Below are positions 12,551 to 31,800 of a stretch of 64,000 bases of DNA, piece after piece (the stretch's first letter is position 1; the number at the start of each line of letters is the position of its first letter). Position numbers and translations under genes: made by a program. The DNA is from Mytilus edulis. Taxonomy: Eukaryota; Mollusca; Bivalvia; Mytilida; Mytilidae. The stretch is taken from the NCBI RefSeq assembly GCF_963676685.1, contig NC_092346.1, positions 71,191,821 to 71,255,820 of the forward strand, in the 5' to 3' direction. The notes below the pieces were generated by a model. The model made no database searches and had not been told where the DNA came from. It was given only the letters and a program-made list of their open reading frames with translations.

Positions 12551-13096
12551 ATACTAGTCAACAAAAGTAACAGTACACAAGTTTGAACTCCAATTTTGAA
12601 CTATCATAAAATATAATAAATAGGAAAGTCTGTTCTATTATCCAATGAAAATCATTCATTTGCACAGCAAATGCATATGGTTAAAAGAATCTGACCAAAT
12701 TGGAAAGTGAGAAAATATCGTGTTATTGAACACAGGGGTCAAATATATTTTGCGGAAAAAGATGACAAAAGTTTGCGCTTAATTTCGAAGATGAGAATTA
12801 AGTATTTAAATGTCTGTAAAGGCCTTAAAAAATTTAAGCAGACCATGTTTAAATTTAAAGTTTTAAGTTCAAATATCGATTTTTAAATTTTTGGTTGAAA
12901 ATACGATTTTTTAAACAACAAAAAATTGCAAAAAACAAATTTCGCGTTTGTGCCCTAAATCAATGGTTTTAATAAGAAAATAACACTCTGCAAATATTAG
13001 ACCAATTGGTCAATTATTTATCTTGGTACAGTGTATCCAATTTGATTATATATGGTAAATACATTGCCTTGTATCGTTACTTTTGTTGACTAGTAT
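12551..13096. mobile_element. 546-bp MITE with 21-bp terminal inverted repeats
   Basis: The left end, ATACTAGTCAACAAAAGTAAC (12551-12571), is exactly complementary to 13076-13096. No open frame inside resembles a transposase. It starts 115 bases after the gene 1 stop codon, so it is probably part of the 3' UTR. A Tc1/mariner relationship with TA target duplication is possible from the TA at both ends but is inference. Confidence 0.75.
12615..12620 (+). promoter_or_regulatory. Candidate polyadenylation signal AATAAA for gene 1
   Basis: It is the first AATAAA found after the gene 1 stop, 179 bases downstream. It lies inside the MITE at 12551-13096. Another candidate, GAATAAAAATAAATG, lies near 13150. 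Confidence 0.35.
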
Positions 13097-14270
13097 GGTA
13101 TAAGTAGACTCTTGATATTTGTTGTAGTATTTATTTTAATTTTATTCTTGAATAAAAATAAATGTGAAGTTTTATCATTGAACGTGTATTATTTCAAACC
13201 ACTAGATATGTGTACCTTTAGGCCGGACGGGTTGACAACCTTTAGCATGAAAACTGTTAAAGCAGGACTTCAAACCGCTGAACACTTTGTAGAAACGCAT
13301 ATGTATACGCAAAAAAAAAGAAACTGTTATTAATGTTACATTTTTTTTTATACCACAGTACTAAAGTGACAACATACTCTGAGACTCAATGTTGTTTGCA
13401 TGGTGTATTAGCTCTTAAATGTTTATGATGTGTCTTACAGAAACTCGGGTCTATACAATAAGTACAACCATACGGTACACATTGATGATAAGGTTCACAT
13501 CAAGATATCAGTATTTTGGTATTGACAAGACTGTTACTAGTATCGTTTGTACTGCATGGTTGATCCGGTATCTCCAACTATGATGTTAATACAATAGAGG
13601 TTGTATGTTGGCATTATTAAATTGAAAAGTTAGTGAAACTAGTAAAATAAATTCCATCACGTTAAATCACAACAACAAGCTCATGGATGACATTGTTACC
13701 GCTATGTGATACAAATAACGAAGAGACATAACGATCTAAACCCTTTATCAAGTCTCTCTTATCAAGTTATTATACATTAAAGTCCTGGGGCCGGTAACAA
13801 GAAATTGTATTAAGAGAGGTCGTAAGTATTGAATTAAGGGGAAGATAAGATAATTCTAAGTTCATTCAAAGAGTATAAATCAAAGCTCCCTCAGGTTGTT
13901 TGTAGATCGGTCTTATTTCCCCCTTAAGTTGCATCGTAATAGTTTTCAAGTTACGAGTTCTTAATAATTTTCTGGCGTTTCCGATTTTAGTTCCTCGCAA
14001 AGAAATTAGAATCACCGTAAATGAATCATAAAAACGTTTTAATGAACGATAAAATGCGCATAACAATCAACTACCCATTTAACCTAAGGAAAACAATTTT
14101 GGCCTCAGACCACCATTATTCTTCCCCTTTGCTACAATGCTTTTTGTGATAAAAGTTAAATTAAATTAAAAAACAATTCACCGCTTCAAACATGAAATTA
14201 ATTTAACTGCTTATAGACCATAATCATTTTGATAAATATATGCTTGTCTGAGGACAACTCACTTTTATAA

Positions 14271-14325
14271 ATTGTTATTTGGATGGAGAGTTATCTCATT
14301 GGCACTCATACCACATATTCCTAAA
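14271..14325 (+). repeat. R3 repeat, 3' end only
   Basis: GGATGGAGAGTTATCTCATT followed by GGCACTCATACCACAT. It is the terminal block of the R3 family. Confidence 0.6.
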
Positions 14326-14395
14326 TCTTTTCACTTTAAACAAAATGTTTTTCTTCACATCATTTTGAAAGCCTTCTTACAAAAAATAAAATCTC

Positions 14396-14640
14396 AAAAT
14401 TACTGAACTCCGAGGAAATTTCATAACGGAAAGTCCCTAACCAAATGGCAAAATCAAATGATAAAACACTTCAAACGAATGGACGACACTTGTCATATTC
14501 CTGACTTGTTACAGGCATTTTCAAAGTGTAACAAAATGATGGATTGAACATGGTTGAAAGAGCTGAACCTCTCACTTGTATGACAGTCTCATCAAATTCC
14601 ATTATATTGATAACGATGCGTGACAACAAATGGAAGTTTT
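14396..14640 (+). repeat. R4 interspersed repeat
   Basis: GAACTCCGAGGAAATTTC, GGAAAGTCC, CTCTCACTTGTATGACAGTC and CGATGCGTGA are in the same order as at 23850-24140. The reverse complement is seen at 32405-32640, 33205-33490 and 42490-42640. Confidence 0.65.
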
Positions 14641-14705
14641 TAACGACCTTGACTGGCTATACAGCCCGTGCACGGTCGGTAACGATGCGTGAACAATGAC
14701 AACTA

Positions 14706-15018
14706 TAGTTATCAAAGGTACCAGGATTATAATTTAGTACGCCAGACGCGCGTTTCGTCTACATAAGACTCATCAGTGACGCTCATATCAAAATATTTAT
14801 CACTTTGAGCCAAACAAGTACGAAGTTGAAGAGCATTGAGGATCCAAAATTCCCAAAAGTTGTGCCAAATACGGCTAAGGTTATCTTTTCCTGGGATAAG
14901 AAAATCCTTAGTTTTTTCCGAAAAATTCAAAGTTTTGTAAACAGGAAATTTATAAAAATGACCACATAATTGATATTCATGTCAACACTAAAGTGCTGAC
15001 AACTGGGCTGGTGATACC
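14706..15018 (+). repeat. R1 interspersed repeat
   Basis: It begins GTTATCAAAGGTACCAGG, carries CGCCAGACGCGCGTTTCGTC and ends CTGACAACTGGGCTGG. It closely matches 38497-38837. I recognise this block as common in Mytilus sequence, which is the main basis for the taxon call. Confidence 0.75.
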
Positions 15019-15039
15019 AAAAACAGACACAATAGACAA

Positions 15040-15145
15040 AAATGTAAAAAATAGGTGTATAACAGCAACACGAAACCCACTAAAAACTGGGGATGATTTC
15101 AGATTATCCGGAAGGGTAAGCAGATTGCCAGAAAAGAATTTTTCT
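15040..15145 (-). repeat. R2 repeat fragment
   Basis: ACAGCAACACGAAACCC and CCGGAAGGGTAAGCAGAT match the distal part of the R2 family. Confidence 0.5.
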
Positions 15146-15459
15146 ATTTTTTGTCTCTCGATTTCTTGGTGATATCTAAATATACTCATTCTTTTAAAAG
15201 AAACTTTTTGTTGTGAGCATAGAAGTTATTTAAAAGAAATTCCAATAAACTTTCATGCAAAAAAAATAATTTTATGAATGGGCATGCGCTAAATAGTAAT
15301 TATTTATATCCCCATTGAGAGGCCTGACATACTGTAATTGCGCGAAGTTTTTGTTGTCGACAACCAGTGAACGACACAATAACATTTAAATATCGGGTGT
15401 CCCTGCCACGCTGTTATGAAATTCATTCTATTCTTAACTTGATCTAGAAAAACTTAAAT

Positions 15460-22888
<7,429 letters not shown>

Positions 22889-22943
22889 AAAGGAACATTT
22901 CTAAGATGGTGAATTAATGCACTGTATGACGGATTTTCTGTCG

Positions 22944-22949
22944 AATAAA
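22944..22949 (+). promoter_or_regulatory. Candidate polyadenylation signal AATAAA for gene 2
   Basis: It lies 56 bases after the gene 2 stop codon, in TCGAATAAAG. Confidence 0.55.
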
Positions 22950-23529
22950 GAAGGAAGATATTGATCTGCGCTGTCAACTATTACATTAAAATAAAAATTA
23001 ATTCAATTCTAGCATCTATGTTATTTTTTCATTATTGAAACTATTTCAATTTTGAATTTAAGGTATACATACATTACTGGTATTGATACAAAGATTAATA
23101 ATTGTATCTTCATGAGACAGCAACCTTACAACATATATAAACAAACAAATAATACAGCATTTAATTATGAACAAAGCTCTTAATTGAAACCAGTCTTAAA
23201 CAAGTGAATTATACCCGAGATCAAATATTGAAACCAAATTCCTAAATTAGCAAAACAGCTAAACACAAAAAAATGCTTACAGAGTTCCAGAAAGTGGACA
23301 TGGCGAAATTAACCTCGATTATTTCAATCTTTGGAATATTAAAACATTAGATAAATCTCCATAATAAGAATGACTCGATTAAAAATTATTTAGCTAAAAT
23401 TTGCACTTTAGTAAGCAACAAAACACAACTAAAAATAATAAAGCACAATCCCTCACGTTAGGGGTTAAGTATCATACCATCCGATGATAAAATATGTCCT
23501 TGTACCGGTGATAAAACTTAATAAATGTT

Positions 23530-23800
23530 TTGACTATTTTGTGATATTGAAAACCCTGGTGTAATAATTTTTCAGTAATACAGAGATTTCTTTCGTTAAA
23601 TCAAATATGTAGTTACATACATGAGAGAATCGAACAAGTTGAAATAAGCAAACACCATAAGATAATGACAAAGGAACGTCAACATCTAAAAAATGGATAA
23701 TTAACAATAGGAAATGCAAAATCATCTCTTTAATCAGAAAATGTTGGTATTAGGCTTCCCGTTAATGATATAGATATCAACATCTAGGAAAGGACAGTGT
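23530..23800 (-). pseudogene. Degraded Penelope-like reverse transcriptase fragment
   Basis: Conceptual translation in shifting frames gives FLDVDIYIINGK, then NYPFLDVDVPLSLSYGV and LFQLVRFSHVCN. These match the C-terminal part of the RT of retroelements abundant in bivalves (compare LSSNIPTSPAYGIYISQLIR in the element at 24762-25928). It has frameshifts and stops. It is a separate, older insertion from that element. Confidence 0.55.
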
Positions 23801-23849
23801 TCGTTGTTAGTGTTAGTTAAGCTACTAAAAAGTAAAAACACAAAAATAC

Positions 23850-24140
23850 AGAACTCCGAGGAAAATTCAAAAAGGAAAGTCCAAAATCAAAAGGCAAAAT
23901 CAAAAGTCTAAACACATCAAACGAATGGATAAAAACTGTCATATTCCTGACTTGAAGTTGGAACAGGCATTTTCTAATGTAGAAAATGGTGGATTGAACC
24001 TGGTTTTATAGCTAGCTAAACCTCTCACTTGTATGACAGTAGCATCAAATTCCATTACATTGTCAACGATGCGTGAACAAAACAAACATACTCAAAGAGT
24101 AAAAATGTCAAAAATAGGGGTACAGCAGTCAACATTGTGT
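23850..24140 (+). repeat. R4 interspersed repeat
   Basis: GAACTCCGAGGAAAATTC, GGAACAGGCATTTTC, CTCTCACTTGTATGACAGTA and AACGATGCGTGAAC. It is the best-preserved copy in the window. Confidence 0.7.
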
Positions 24141-24334
24141 TATCATCTTAATCACTATAAAAACAACAAATGAAACGAAGAAGCACAAAAAGGCATACAT
24201 CAAATTTAACATCCTCATTTTGCTTATCTTATACGGTTTTATTTATCTATGTAAAGTCTACCCGTAAAGGATGGAAGGTTTTCAGTACTGGTGTAAAATT
24301 GCGCGTTTGAAATTCGCACAGGTAGACATAAAAT

Positions 24335-24710
24335 AATTTTGTCGTTCCAAGTATGACGGCATACATAAATGCAGTCACGTAAAGTAGATATAACAAAAAA
24401 CAGACTTAACAGTAAAAGTAATAATAATGAATAAAATAATTGTGTGGTTCAAAGTATGACGGGATACATAAGTACAGAGTCACGTCAAAAGTATATCATG
24501 AAAAACAGACAACAGAAAAAGTAGTATTAATGAATAAAATAGTTTTGTCATTCAAAGTATGACCAGTTCCATAAGTAAAGTAATATTAATAAATGAAATA
24601 ATTTTGTCGTTCAAAGTATGATGTTTTACATAAGCACAGAGTCACGTCAAATGAATATCTAAAACAAAACTGACTTAACAGTAAAAGTAATGTTAATAAA
24701 GACAAATAAA
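24335..24710. repeat. Imperfect tandem repeat, about 103-bp unit, four copies
   Basis: Units start at 24335, 24438, 24541 and 24600 (the third is shortened to 59 bp). Each has TTTTGTCGTTCAAAGTATGA-like sequence, and most have AGAGTCACGTC and AACAGTAAAAGTAAT. The array lies directly 3' of the reverse transcriptase reading frame that ends at 24762 (- strand), so it may be the element's 3' region. Confidence 0.75.
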
Positions 24711-24761
24711 AGAATACTATAACACGTTATTTAGATGATAACCAACGTCAGTACGCAAAAT

Positions 24762-25928
24762 CTATACTTCAAGACCATCTTGTATTATTTGTGAAGTTGA
24801 TACGGAATATTTATCAACAAGTTCTTGGTACCTTCCGATGAATTTTTTAAGAAAAAGGACGAGACGTTCTTTGACATACCCCTGGTTCATCAACTTTCTG
24901 CTCAGGCACTGGTGACGTTTTACAAAGTCTGAATAGGAGCTGCAAGCTCTTGAATACCGAATAAGTTGGGAAATGTATATTCCATATGCAGGTGAAGTTG
25001 GTATATTACTACTAAGGTGGGGGAAATTGATAATTTCAAAATTAAAATCGTCTCGTTTGTCATAGATTCTGGTACTGAGATGACTGTGTATGTCAAATTC
25101 GAGGTATAAGTCTAAAAATGAGGCGGATAAAGCCGTGTCTGTTGTCTCTTTAATTTCTAGTTCTGGTGGGTATATTAATGGAACACAATCAGGAAAGTTC
25201 GAATTGTTAATGGAAAGAACATCATAAATATATCTGAAAGTGAAATTAAATAACCTGGCTTCTTTGATCTTTTTGTTTTTGACAAGTGTCTGAAGGAACT
25301 CCGATTCATATGAAAATAAGAAAAGGTCGGCAAGGAGAGGCGCACAGTTCGTTACCATAGGAATGCCGACAATTTGTTGAAAAAGTCTACCTCCAAATTC
25401 AACAAATATATTGTCAATAAGAAACTCCAGCATACTGATCACTTGTTCCTCTGTGTAGTATGTTTTACCCTTTTGTTCCTTATTAACAAAATATGCCTTA
25501 TGGTATCCCAAAGTGATCAATTTATAGCGTATGCTACCATTTTTATGATGAAAAGCATTGTGGATTATTTCTTTGAGACGGTTTTTCAATTTCACATGGG
25601 GAATGGTTGTACACAAGGTTGAAAAATCAAAAGTTTTGATAGAACTAATTTCAGAAAAAGACCGAGATTTAAAATTATCCAGAAGTTCTTTAGAGTTTTT
25701 AAGAATCCACATATGGTTAATACCACTACGCGAGGAAACAGTTTCACAGTATATCTGAAGACCCTCTTTAACTGCGGACAGAATTTTAGTCAATCTAATG
25801 GACAATTCTTTAGTAGAACATGCAGATGAGCCGGTAATATACCGTTGTTTGTACGGAATTTTGTGAAGTTTAGGTATCCAATACAAACAAGGTAAGTCCT
25901 CCGATTTGTTGTTCAATGCAATGTTCAT
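24762..25928 (-). pseudogene. Penelope-like retroelement reverse transcriptase, open but catalytically altered (388 codons)
   Basis: An uninterrupted 388-codon frame. Recognisable blocks are YWIPKLHKIPYKQR (residues 16-29, the IPKLHK motif typical of Penelope-like RTs), KTFDFSTLCTTIPH (98-111, motif A with its Asp), GIPMVTNCAPLLADLF (188-203, motif B) and FRYIYDVLS (231-239). The last is motif C, normally YIDD, with the first Asp replaced by Tyr, so the RT is probably inactive. The C-terminal part (SFLDLYLEF, YDKRDDFNFEIINFP, QLIRYSRACSS) continues the family pattern. The 5' part is missing: a stop lies just upstream of the first ATG. No GIY-YIG endonuclease is visible downstream. Family assignment is from motif memory; a related RT lineage is possible. 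Confidence 0.8.
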
Positions 25929-26464
25929 AGAAGCCAGGTTATTAAACTATGATGATATCAAAATCGCACTTTTTAATACCTTCTTATTTACAGTCTAATA
26001 TATTTGTAAACACTCTCGTTTTGTTGTTGAACTTACTACCACTCGGTTAATGCCACTGTTTGCAGACGTATATGTATGTGACAGAGTTAAACCTGTTTAT
26101 TGTGACATCGTCCTCTTTTAATCAGTGATCGAACACTTTGGACATTAAAGCACATATAATTAAATGGAACAGTATATACTAAAGTAACGGTATAGTATGT
26201 ATCAAAAAATAAAAGTATCGAATTAAACAATGATACACAAATTACTGAACCAAAGAATACTCGTAGCAACCGAATGCCAACTCAAAGATTGAACATGATG
26301 ATATGAAAGTATGCTGTCAAACTTTAAGGTCTTGTTTTTTTAGGATGATGAGGTCTTATTGTCAATGCTGTCGCTATCCTATATATGACCACTAAACCTG
26401 TGTTCCAACTGGTTTGTATGTCTTTTTAGCTCAAAGGGCAAAGTGAGCTTTTCTCATCACTTGG

Positions 26465-26500
26465 CGTCCGTCATCCGTCGTCGTCGTCGTCCGTCGTCGT
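26465..26500. repeat. Short GTC/CGT trinucleotide tract
   Basis: CCGTCGTCGTCGTCGTCC inside a longer block beginning AGCTCAAAGGGCAAAGTGAG. The same style of block is seen at 3395-3440 and 57948-58010, so the tract is probably part of a dispersed repeat. Confidence 0.6.
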
Positions 26501-27351
26501 GATATTAACTTTCCAACCGTCAACATCCTATTTTCTCAGAAGAAATATACCCTCTTTCCAATCAAATGTTGTTTTACATATCTCAAATAATTATTATACT
26601 CCTGCATGTTCACATTTTATGGTACCAATTATCAGACAAATGCTCCTAACACAAAATCTGCTCTGACAGAGATATGAGAAAAATGAATGATATCGACACC
26701 ACACAAGTTTAGGGTCATCATTAAAAATTAGTTGGCAGATATGAGGTAACTGTATCTCAACTCACCAGCGACATGTTTTCGCGGTTTTTATAACTTTAGA
26801 TACCAGAAAATTCATTCGTAAAATTACTGATTGTGATATTTTGACTGAACGGGGATTCGCATAACCAGTGATGCATGCTTATCTATCGACACACCTCTTT
26901 TCGCTCCTTTCAGAGTCACAGGATTCCACCTCTTTTCGTTTGTAACTTTGATGTGCTTCTACTTAATGGATTTATGAGATTTCCACATCGGTATACTAAT
27001 TTTGCCAATAATAATAAATGTTAGCAGTAATACTACGGCGGGTGTCACTTGTAGAGCAGGAAATGTCCACCCATCTGGGGTTCAATTGCTATTGGTTAGT
27101 TTAGTGTAAGGCAAGAATCATTATTCAGTGTATGGTTTTAATTTGTGAACTGTTGTTTGTTCATTGATCTGTTTTGCCTTGGTGTTGAACCAAGTCTTTA
27201 ACTTGACATTCAATGTGAAAAGAAATAACTGGCTTTATTATAATATTAAGCTAGTTGTAATATTTAAAAACACAATTTAAAAAGAAGAAAGAAGATTTTA
27301 TATCATTATCAATTCAAAAAAAATAGTCGATTTTGAATGATTTTCCTGAAG

Positions 27352-27590
27352 AGTAAAAAAATGGCGAAAGATGCCAGAGGATATTCAAACTCATAGATGA
27401 CAAATAAACTGACAACGCCATGGCTTAAAAGGAAACAGACAAACAGACAAACAACAATACACAAGACACCACATAGAAAACTAAAGATCAAGCAGCATGA
27501 AAGCCACCAAAGATTGGGATTGATCTCAGGTGCTCTGGAAGACCAATCAGATCCTACTCCACATGTGACGTTTCACTCATGCTACAAGTT
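27352..27590 (-). repeat. R2 interspersed repeat
   Basis: GATATTCAAACTCATAGATG, GACAACGCCATGG, ACAGACAAACAGACAAACAA, GTGCTCTGGAAGACC and CCACATGTGACG. This is a fairly complete copy. Confidence 0.7.
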
Positions 27591-28899
27591 TGTTCTTTAC
27601 CATTTCAACTCCTTTGCAACACCAAATAAAAAAAGACACTATTGTTCTTAACACCATGAAAAATCTAACTAGCTGTACGCGTGTGTCATGATCTAAAACG
27701 AGATTCATTAATGTCGAACCTTCATGTCATTACCAAGTATTACATGGTAAGTATATCTCTTAGATATTCAACCCTTTGACAGAACCGATATGAATAAATA
27801 AAATAAATAAGATATTTCGTTTCATTACGAAAATATGCTTTGACAAATGGACCATATTGCAGCATTCATATCACTCGAAATGGAAGACAACCTAAAAACG
27901 TAACTTTTTAATAGTTCCCGTGTTGTTGGAAACACAATTAACCCTTCTTTAAAAGTCACGTTTATACACCACTATTTGTCATTGTGTTAAAGTTTTTGGC
28001 GACTGCAAAAATAAAATGTTTAAATATGCTCTGTTTAACTAACTTGCAACTTTATACAAAACATGTACAAAAGGAAGAAAAAAATATGAACTTGAAAATT
28101 TAAATAAAACATTATTCAACAGGGAAATTATTATTGCAATTTGCGCATCAAAATGATAAAAAGTATGCTATCAAAACAAAGAAATGATACATCAGATTTA
28201 CAATCATTTTTTCATATTCCTTACTATACAGGTTGTATATTTAAAGTGTTGACAATTGTTTCCTGTAATTTCCAAGTACTTTTTATACCTTTAGCATTTC
28301 AAACATGTCTTCTTTAAAAAGTTTGATGCTAAACCCATGGTGTTGCAAATGTCAAATTTTATCGGTGATACTATAAGTCACATTCGGCGAGCAGTCACAT
28401 ATACGAGGAATGGGGAAAAGTATAGACTTTCGACTTTCCCATACACATGACTTTATTTTTTACCATGATGTTGTATGACTTCCTCGGATTTACGTTTTTT
28501 GTCGCTGCCTTGTTCGCATAAACTGAATGCCACCTCAAAGATTTAACCTACAGGTATGAAATCGTACAATCCAAATAATCGATTATTTTTTCTTCAATGT
28601 TTTACTTTAAGACAACGGGAGTTTAAAAATCTCTATTTTTTGCACATCATTGACCAATTTGATATAGTAAAAGTCCCGTGTAACACAATCCGTTTAAAAC
28701 GCTTCTAGTCTTTCGTTCATTTTTCATTTGAATGCTTGTTTTCATAACAATAGTATATTTTCTGAAATGTAGTGAACCATACGAATGACAATATACACAC
28801 TAACCTTATATTTGTTTGAAATTTCGAAATCAAAACAACTCATTTTATTTTAAAATTGTGATTGCTTATACTTAAATTGTTTACAATAAGTCACTACAT

Positions 28900-31800
28900 A
28901 TGGTAAGGCATTATTTCTTGCTTTTACTTTTTTCCTGTTTTTGTGTGGATTTTTTTTCTGTGTGTGTTACATTTTAATGTTGTGTCTTCATTTTCTTGTA
29001 TTTAAAGCGTTTCCCTCGGTTTTGGTTTATGACCCGGATTTGTTTTTGTCTATCGATTTATGAGTTTTGAACATCGGTATACTACTGTTTCCTTTATTTG
29101 TACATATTCTTGTGTTGCCACGTGGCATTTACCATTGAATACTTTGATTGGTAACTTAAACATTGAATTACATTATCTAACTATAAACACTTACATTGCA
29201 TTATGACAGTTGAAAGACATTTTATATATTTTATATAATTTATGTTAATGTGATTGAAATTCAAAAATTTGTGAGAAAATTTATAAGAATTGAAATTAGT
29301 ATTCATTCTTTATATATCGGAGTTGGAAAAGTTATAAGTTTGATTTCAAACTTTCGTTCACGTGATTTGAGAATTTATATACCAGAAATGATATTAAGAT
29401 ATACCACTAAAATACGTTTTGAGCGCTTTTCTGCATTAGCAGTATCATGAAAGTTCAGTGCTATATATCTAAAATCTATGTAAAAGATGTAGAAATTTGT
29501 AGAAACCTTTGTTATGAGTTGAACAACAACACAACAAATATAGGGTATACGATTTAAAAGACGTCTGACGTTTTGATCTAAAATATATTCGTTGTGGGTG
29601 GTATATCAACAGACAGTTTGTATTCAAATGGATACTAAACTAACCGACGGACTTGTTTTTAAGATTTGGATTACTGTTAGTCAATGATCAGTATTCTGCT
29701 GTGTTTTGTGGACTGTTTGTTTGTGTTTCTTCGTCTTTTATTAATTGTGTTTGGCATTATGAGATGTGTTGCTTTAGTAAAAGCATTTGATGTTACTTTT
29801 AAATTTTTTTAGAAAATGAGAAATGTTTATAAAAATGTATTTGACTAATGTAAACAAAAAAATATACAACATATAGTTTAATATTATTAATATATATTCC
29901 CGTTTAAGCTGTAAAATATATCATATTATAACAAACTTTTCAAAGAACGATACATTAGACTAACAGTTTTTATGGCCTTTTCGTTACTTTTCTAAGTTTT
30001 TGTTGCAAGATTTTACAAATGCTTTCTTTTATTTCCTGGCTATTGCAAACCATAATGAAAAGCTAATTGCCAAAAAAAAAATTCCAAAATGTATCAAAAA
30101 TTACTTCAATTCAAATTTATAAATGCATTTGCAATACCTCGTCGATGATCTTTACATTTGATTAATACTTTTCATGTTTTATCATATTTATCATTTACAT
30201 TTGAAACAATAATAACGAATATCCTTAATCGAATCATACATTTTCATTGTATAGAAAAATCATGATGTAGTATCGAAAAAAAAGAAAAAAAAAGAGAGTT
30301 CTGGACAAAAATGAGTTAATATCTAACATTTATCACACATTCATTATCGTTGTTATAATCAGAATTGTTTAAAACGACAAGAACGGTTTGAATCAAATGG
30401 TGTACAATTTTACAAGTGTAATAGCAGAATATTATGTTCTTTGAATAATTCTTCTTTTTATTTTAGGCGTCTAAACTGCCCGAGCATGAACGAGAAGGTA
30501 AAGTGCATCATTTCAAAAAAACATTGAACCATCTTTATTTTTTGTAAAGAAAAAATAATGAAGTTAACATCTTATAATTTTGACAAATCTAGTTGGTTGC
30601 TATGTTGTGTCTTCTGTACTATTATTTGTCTGTTTGTCTTTTTATTTTTAGCCATGGCGTTGTCAGTTTATTTTCAATCTATGAGTTTGACTTTCCCTCT
30701 GGTATCTTTTGTCTCTCTTTTCCCTTTCAAAATGTAGAATATCGTATCAAAACATTAACAGCTCTTTTTACATACATAGTAGACTTCAGATTAATTTGTC
30801 ATTCATAATCAATTATTTTCTTCTGAATATGACTTTATTTACATTCATTTATTTCATACATTTAAAACGACTACGTTTGTCATATTAGTGATTAGGAATA
30901 ATTACATCAACCTTTACAGTCTTGAAACTTGACGAAGTTGGTTTTTTTCTTCTTCTGCAAAATGGTTTGATATACATGCTAACTGTATATTCTAGTAGTT
31001 AAGACCATGATCTTAAAATAAAAATAAAAATACAAGTGTTAATGATTTAATTTATTTCATTGACCAATCCCTATGTTCCAGATATCAGAAACACGTTTGA
31101 ATTATTCGATGCAGATAAATCCGGTGCACTCTCACGAGAGGAAATCGCTAAAGTTGTTAGGAATACAGGCTGTAATCCGACAGAAAAAGAACTAGAGGAA
31201 ATGTTTAAAGCAATTGACACTGATGGTTTGTATTTTCATTTAGGCCTATAGCAAAAAAGGGCAAGTAATTACTCTGCCATGCAGGCACAGGCATTTGTCT
31301 CAGAAATTATTTTTCCTATATACCTTAATATAACACAAGGTAGGTGTCTGCAGGTCAGGATGGTCTTTTAACCTCCAATGTCATTATATCTCATTTGTGA
31401 ACTTGCTATCAGCTTAATTAATATTAATTACAAATTACAGAGTTATATAGATTCTATCCTAAACGATTTACTACTTTAAACTATCATTCAACATCGTCGG
31501 AAAATTCTCCATCCGGACGAAACGTTTTCAAATAATTTGTTCAAACATTTGAACGTCTGTGGCTCCATCGAACTTAACAAAGAAATAACACGACGGGTGC
31601 CGTATACGGTGCAGGAAATGCTTACCTTTCTGGAGCACCTGATTTCACTCCCGGTTTTCAGTGGAGTTCGTGATGTTTCTGGTTTATTATTTATAACTGT
31701 TGATGTAAATGTCTTTTGGTTTTGTGAGTCTTTGTTTACTGCTTGGTTTTGTTTGTTATTGTCTTTCATATATTCGACTTTGAGCGTTCCTGATAACGGT

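Larger units (their letters stand above)
13097..15459. other. Spacer between genes 1 and 2
   Basis: I find no gene. From 13100 to 14270 it is unique-looking AT-rich sequence. From 14271 to about 15145 it is a patchwork of R3, R4, R1 and R2 fragments placed nearly end to end. Confidence 0.5.
25929..28899. other. Spacer between genes 2 and 3
   Basis: I see no gene. The contents are unique-looking AT-rich DNA, a short CGT/CGTC tract at 26465-26500 and an R2 copy at 27352-27590. A fragment at about 26930-27000 (GATTTATGAGATTTCCACAT, CGGTATACTA) resembles R5. Confidence 0.45.
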
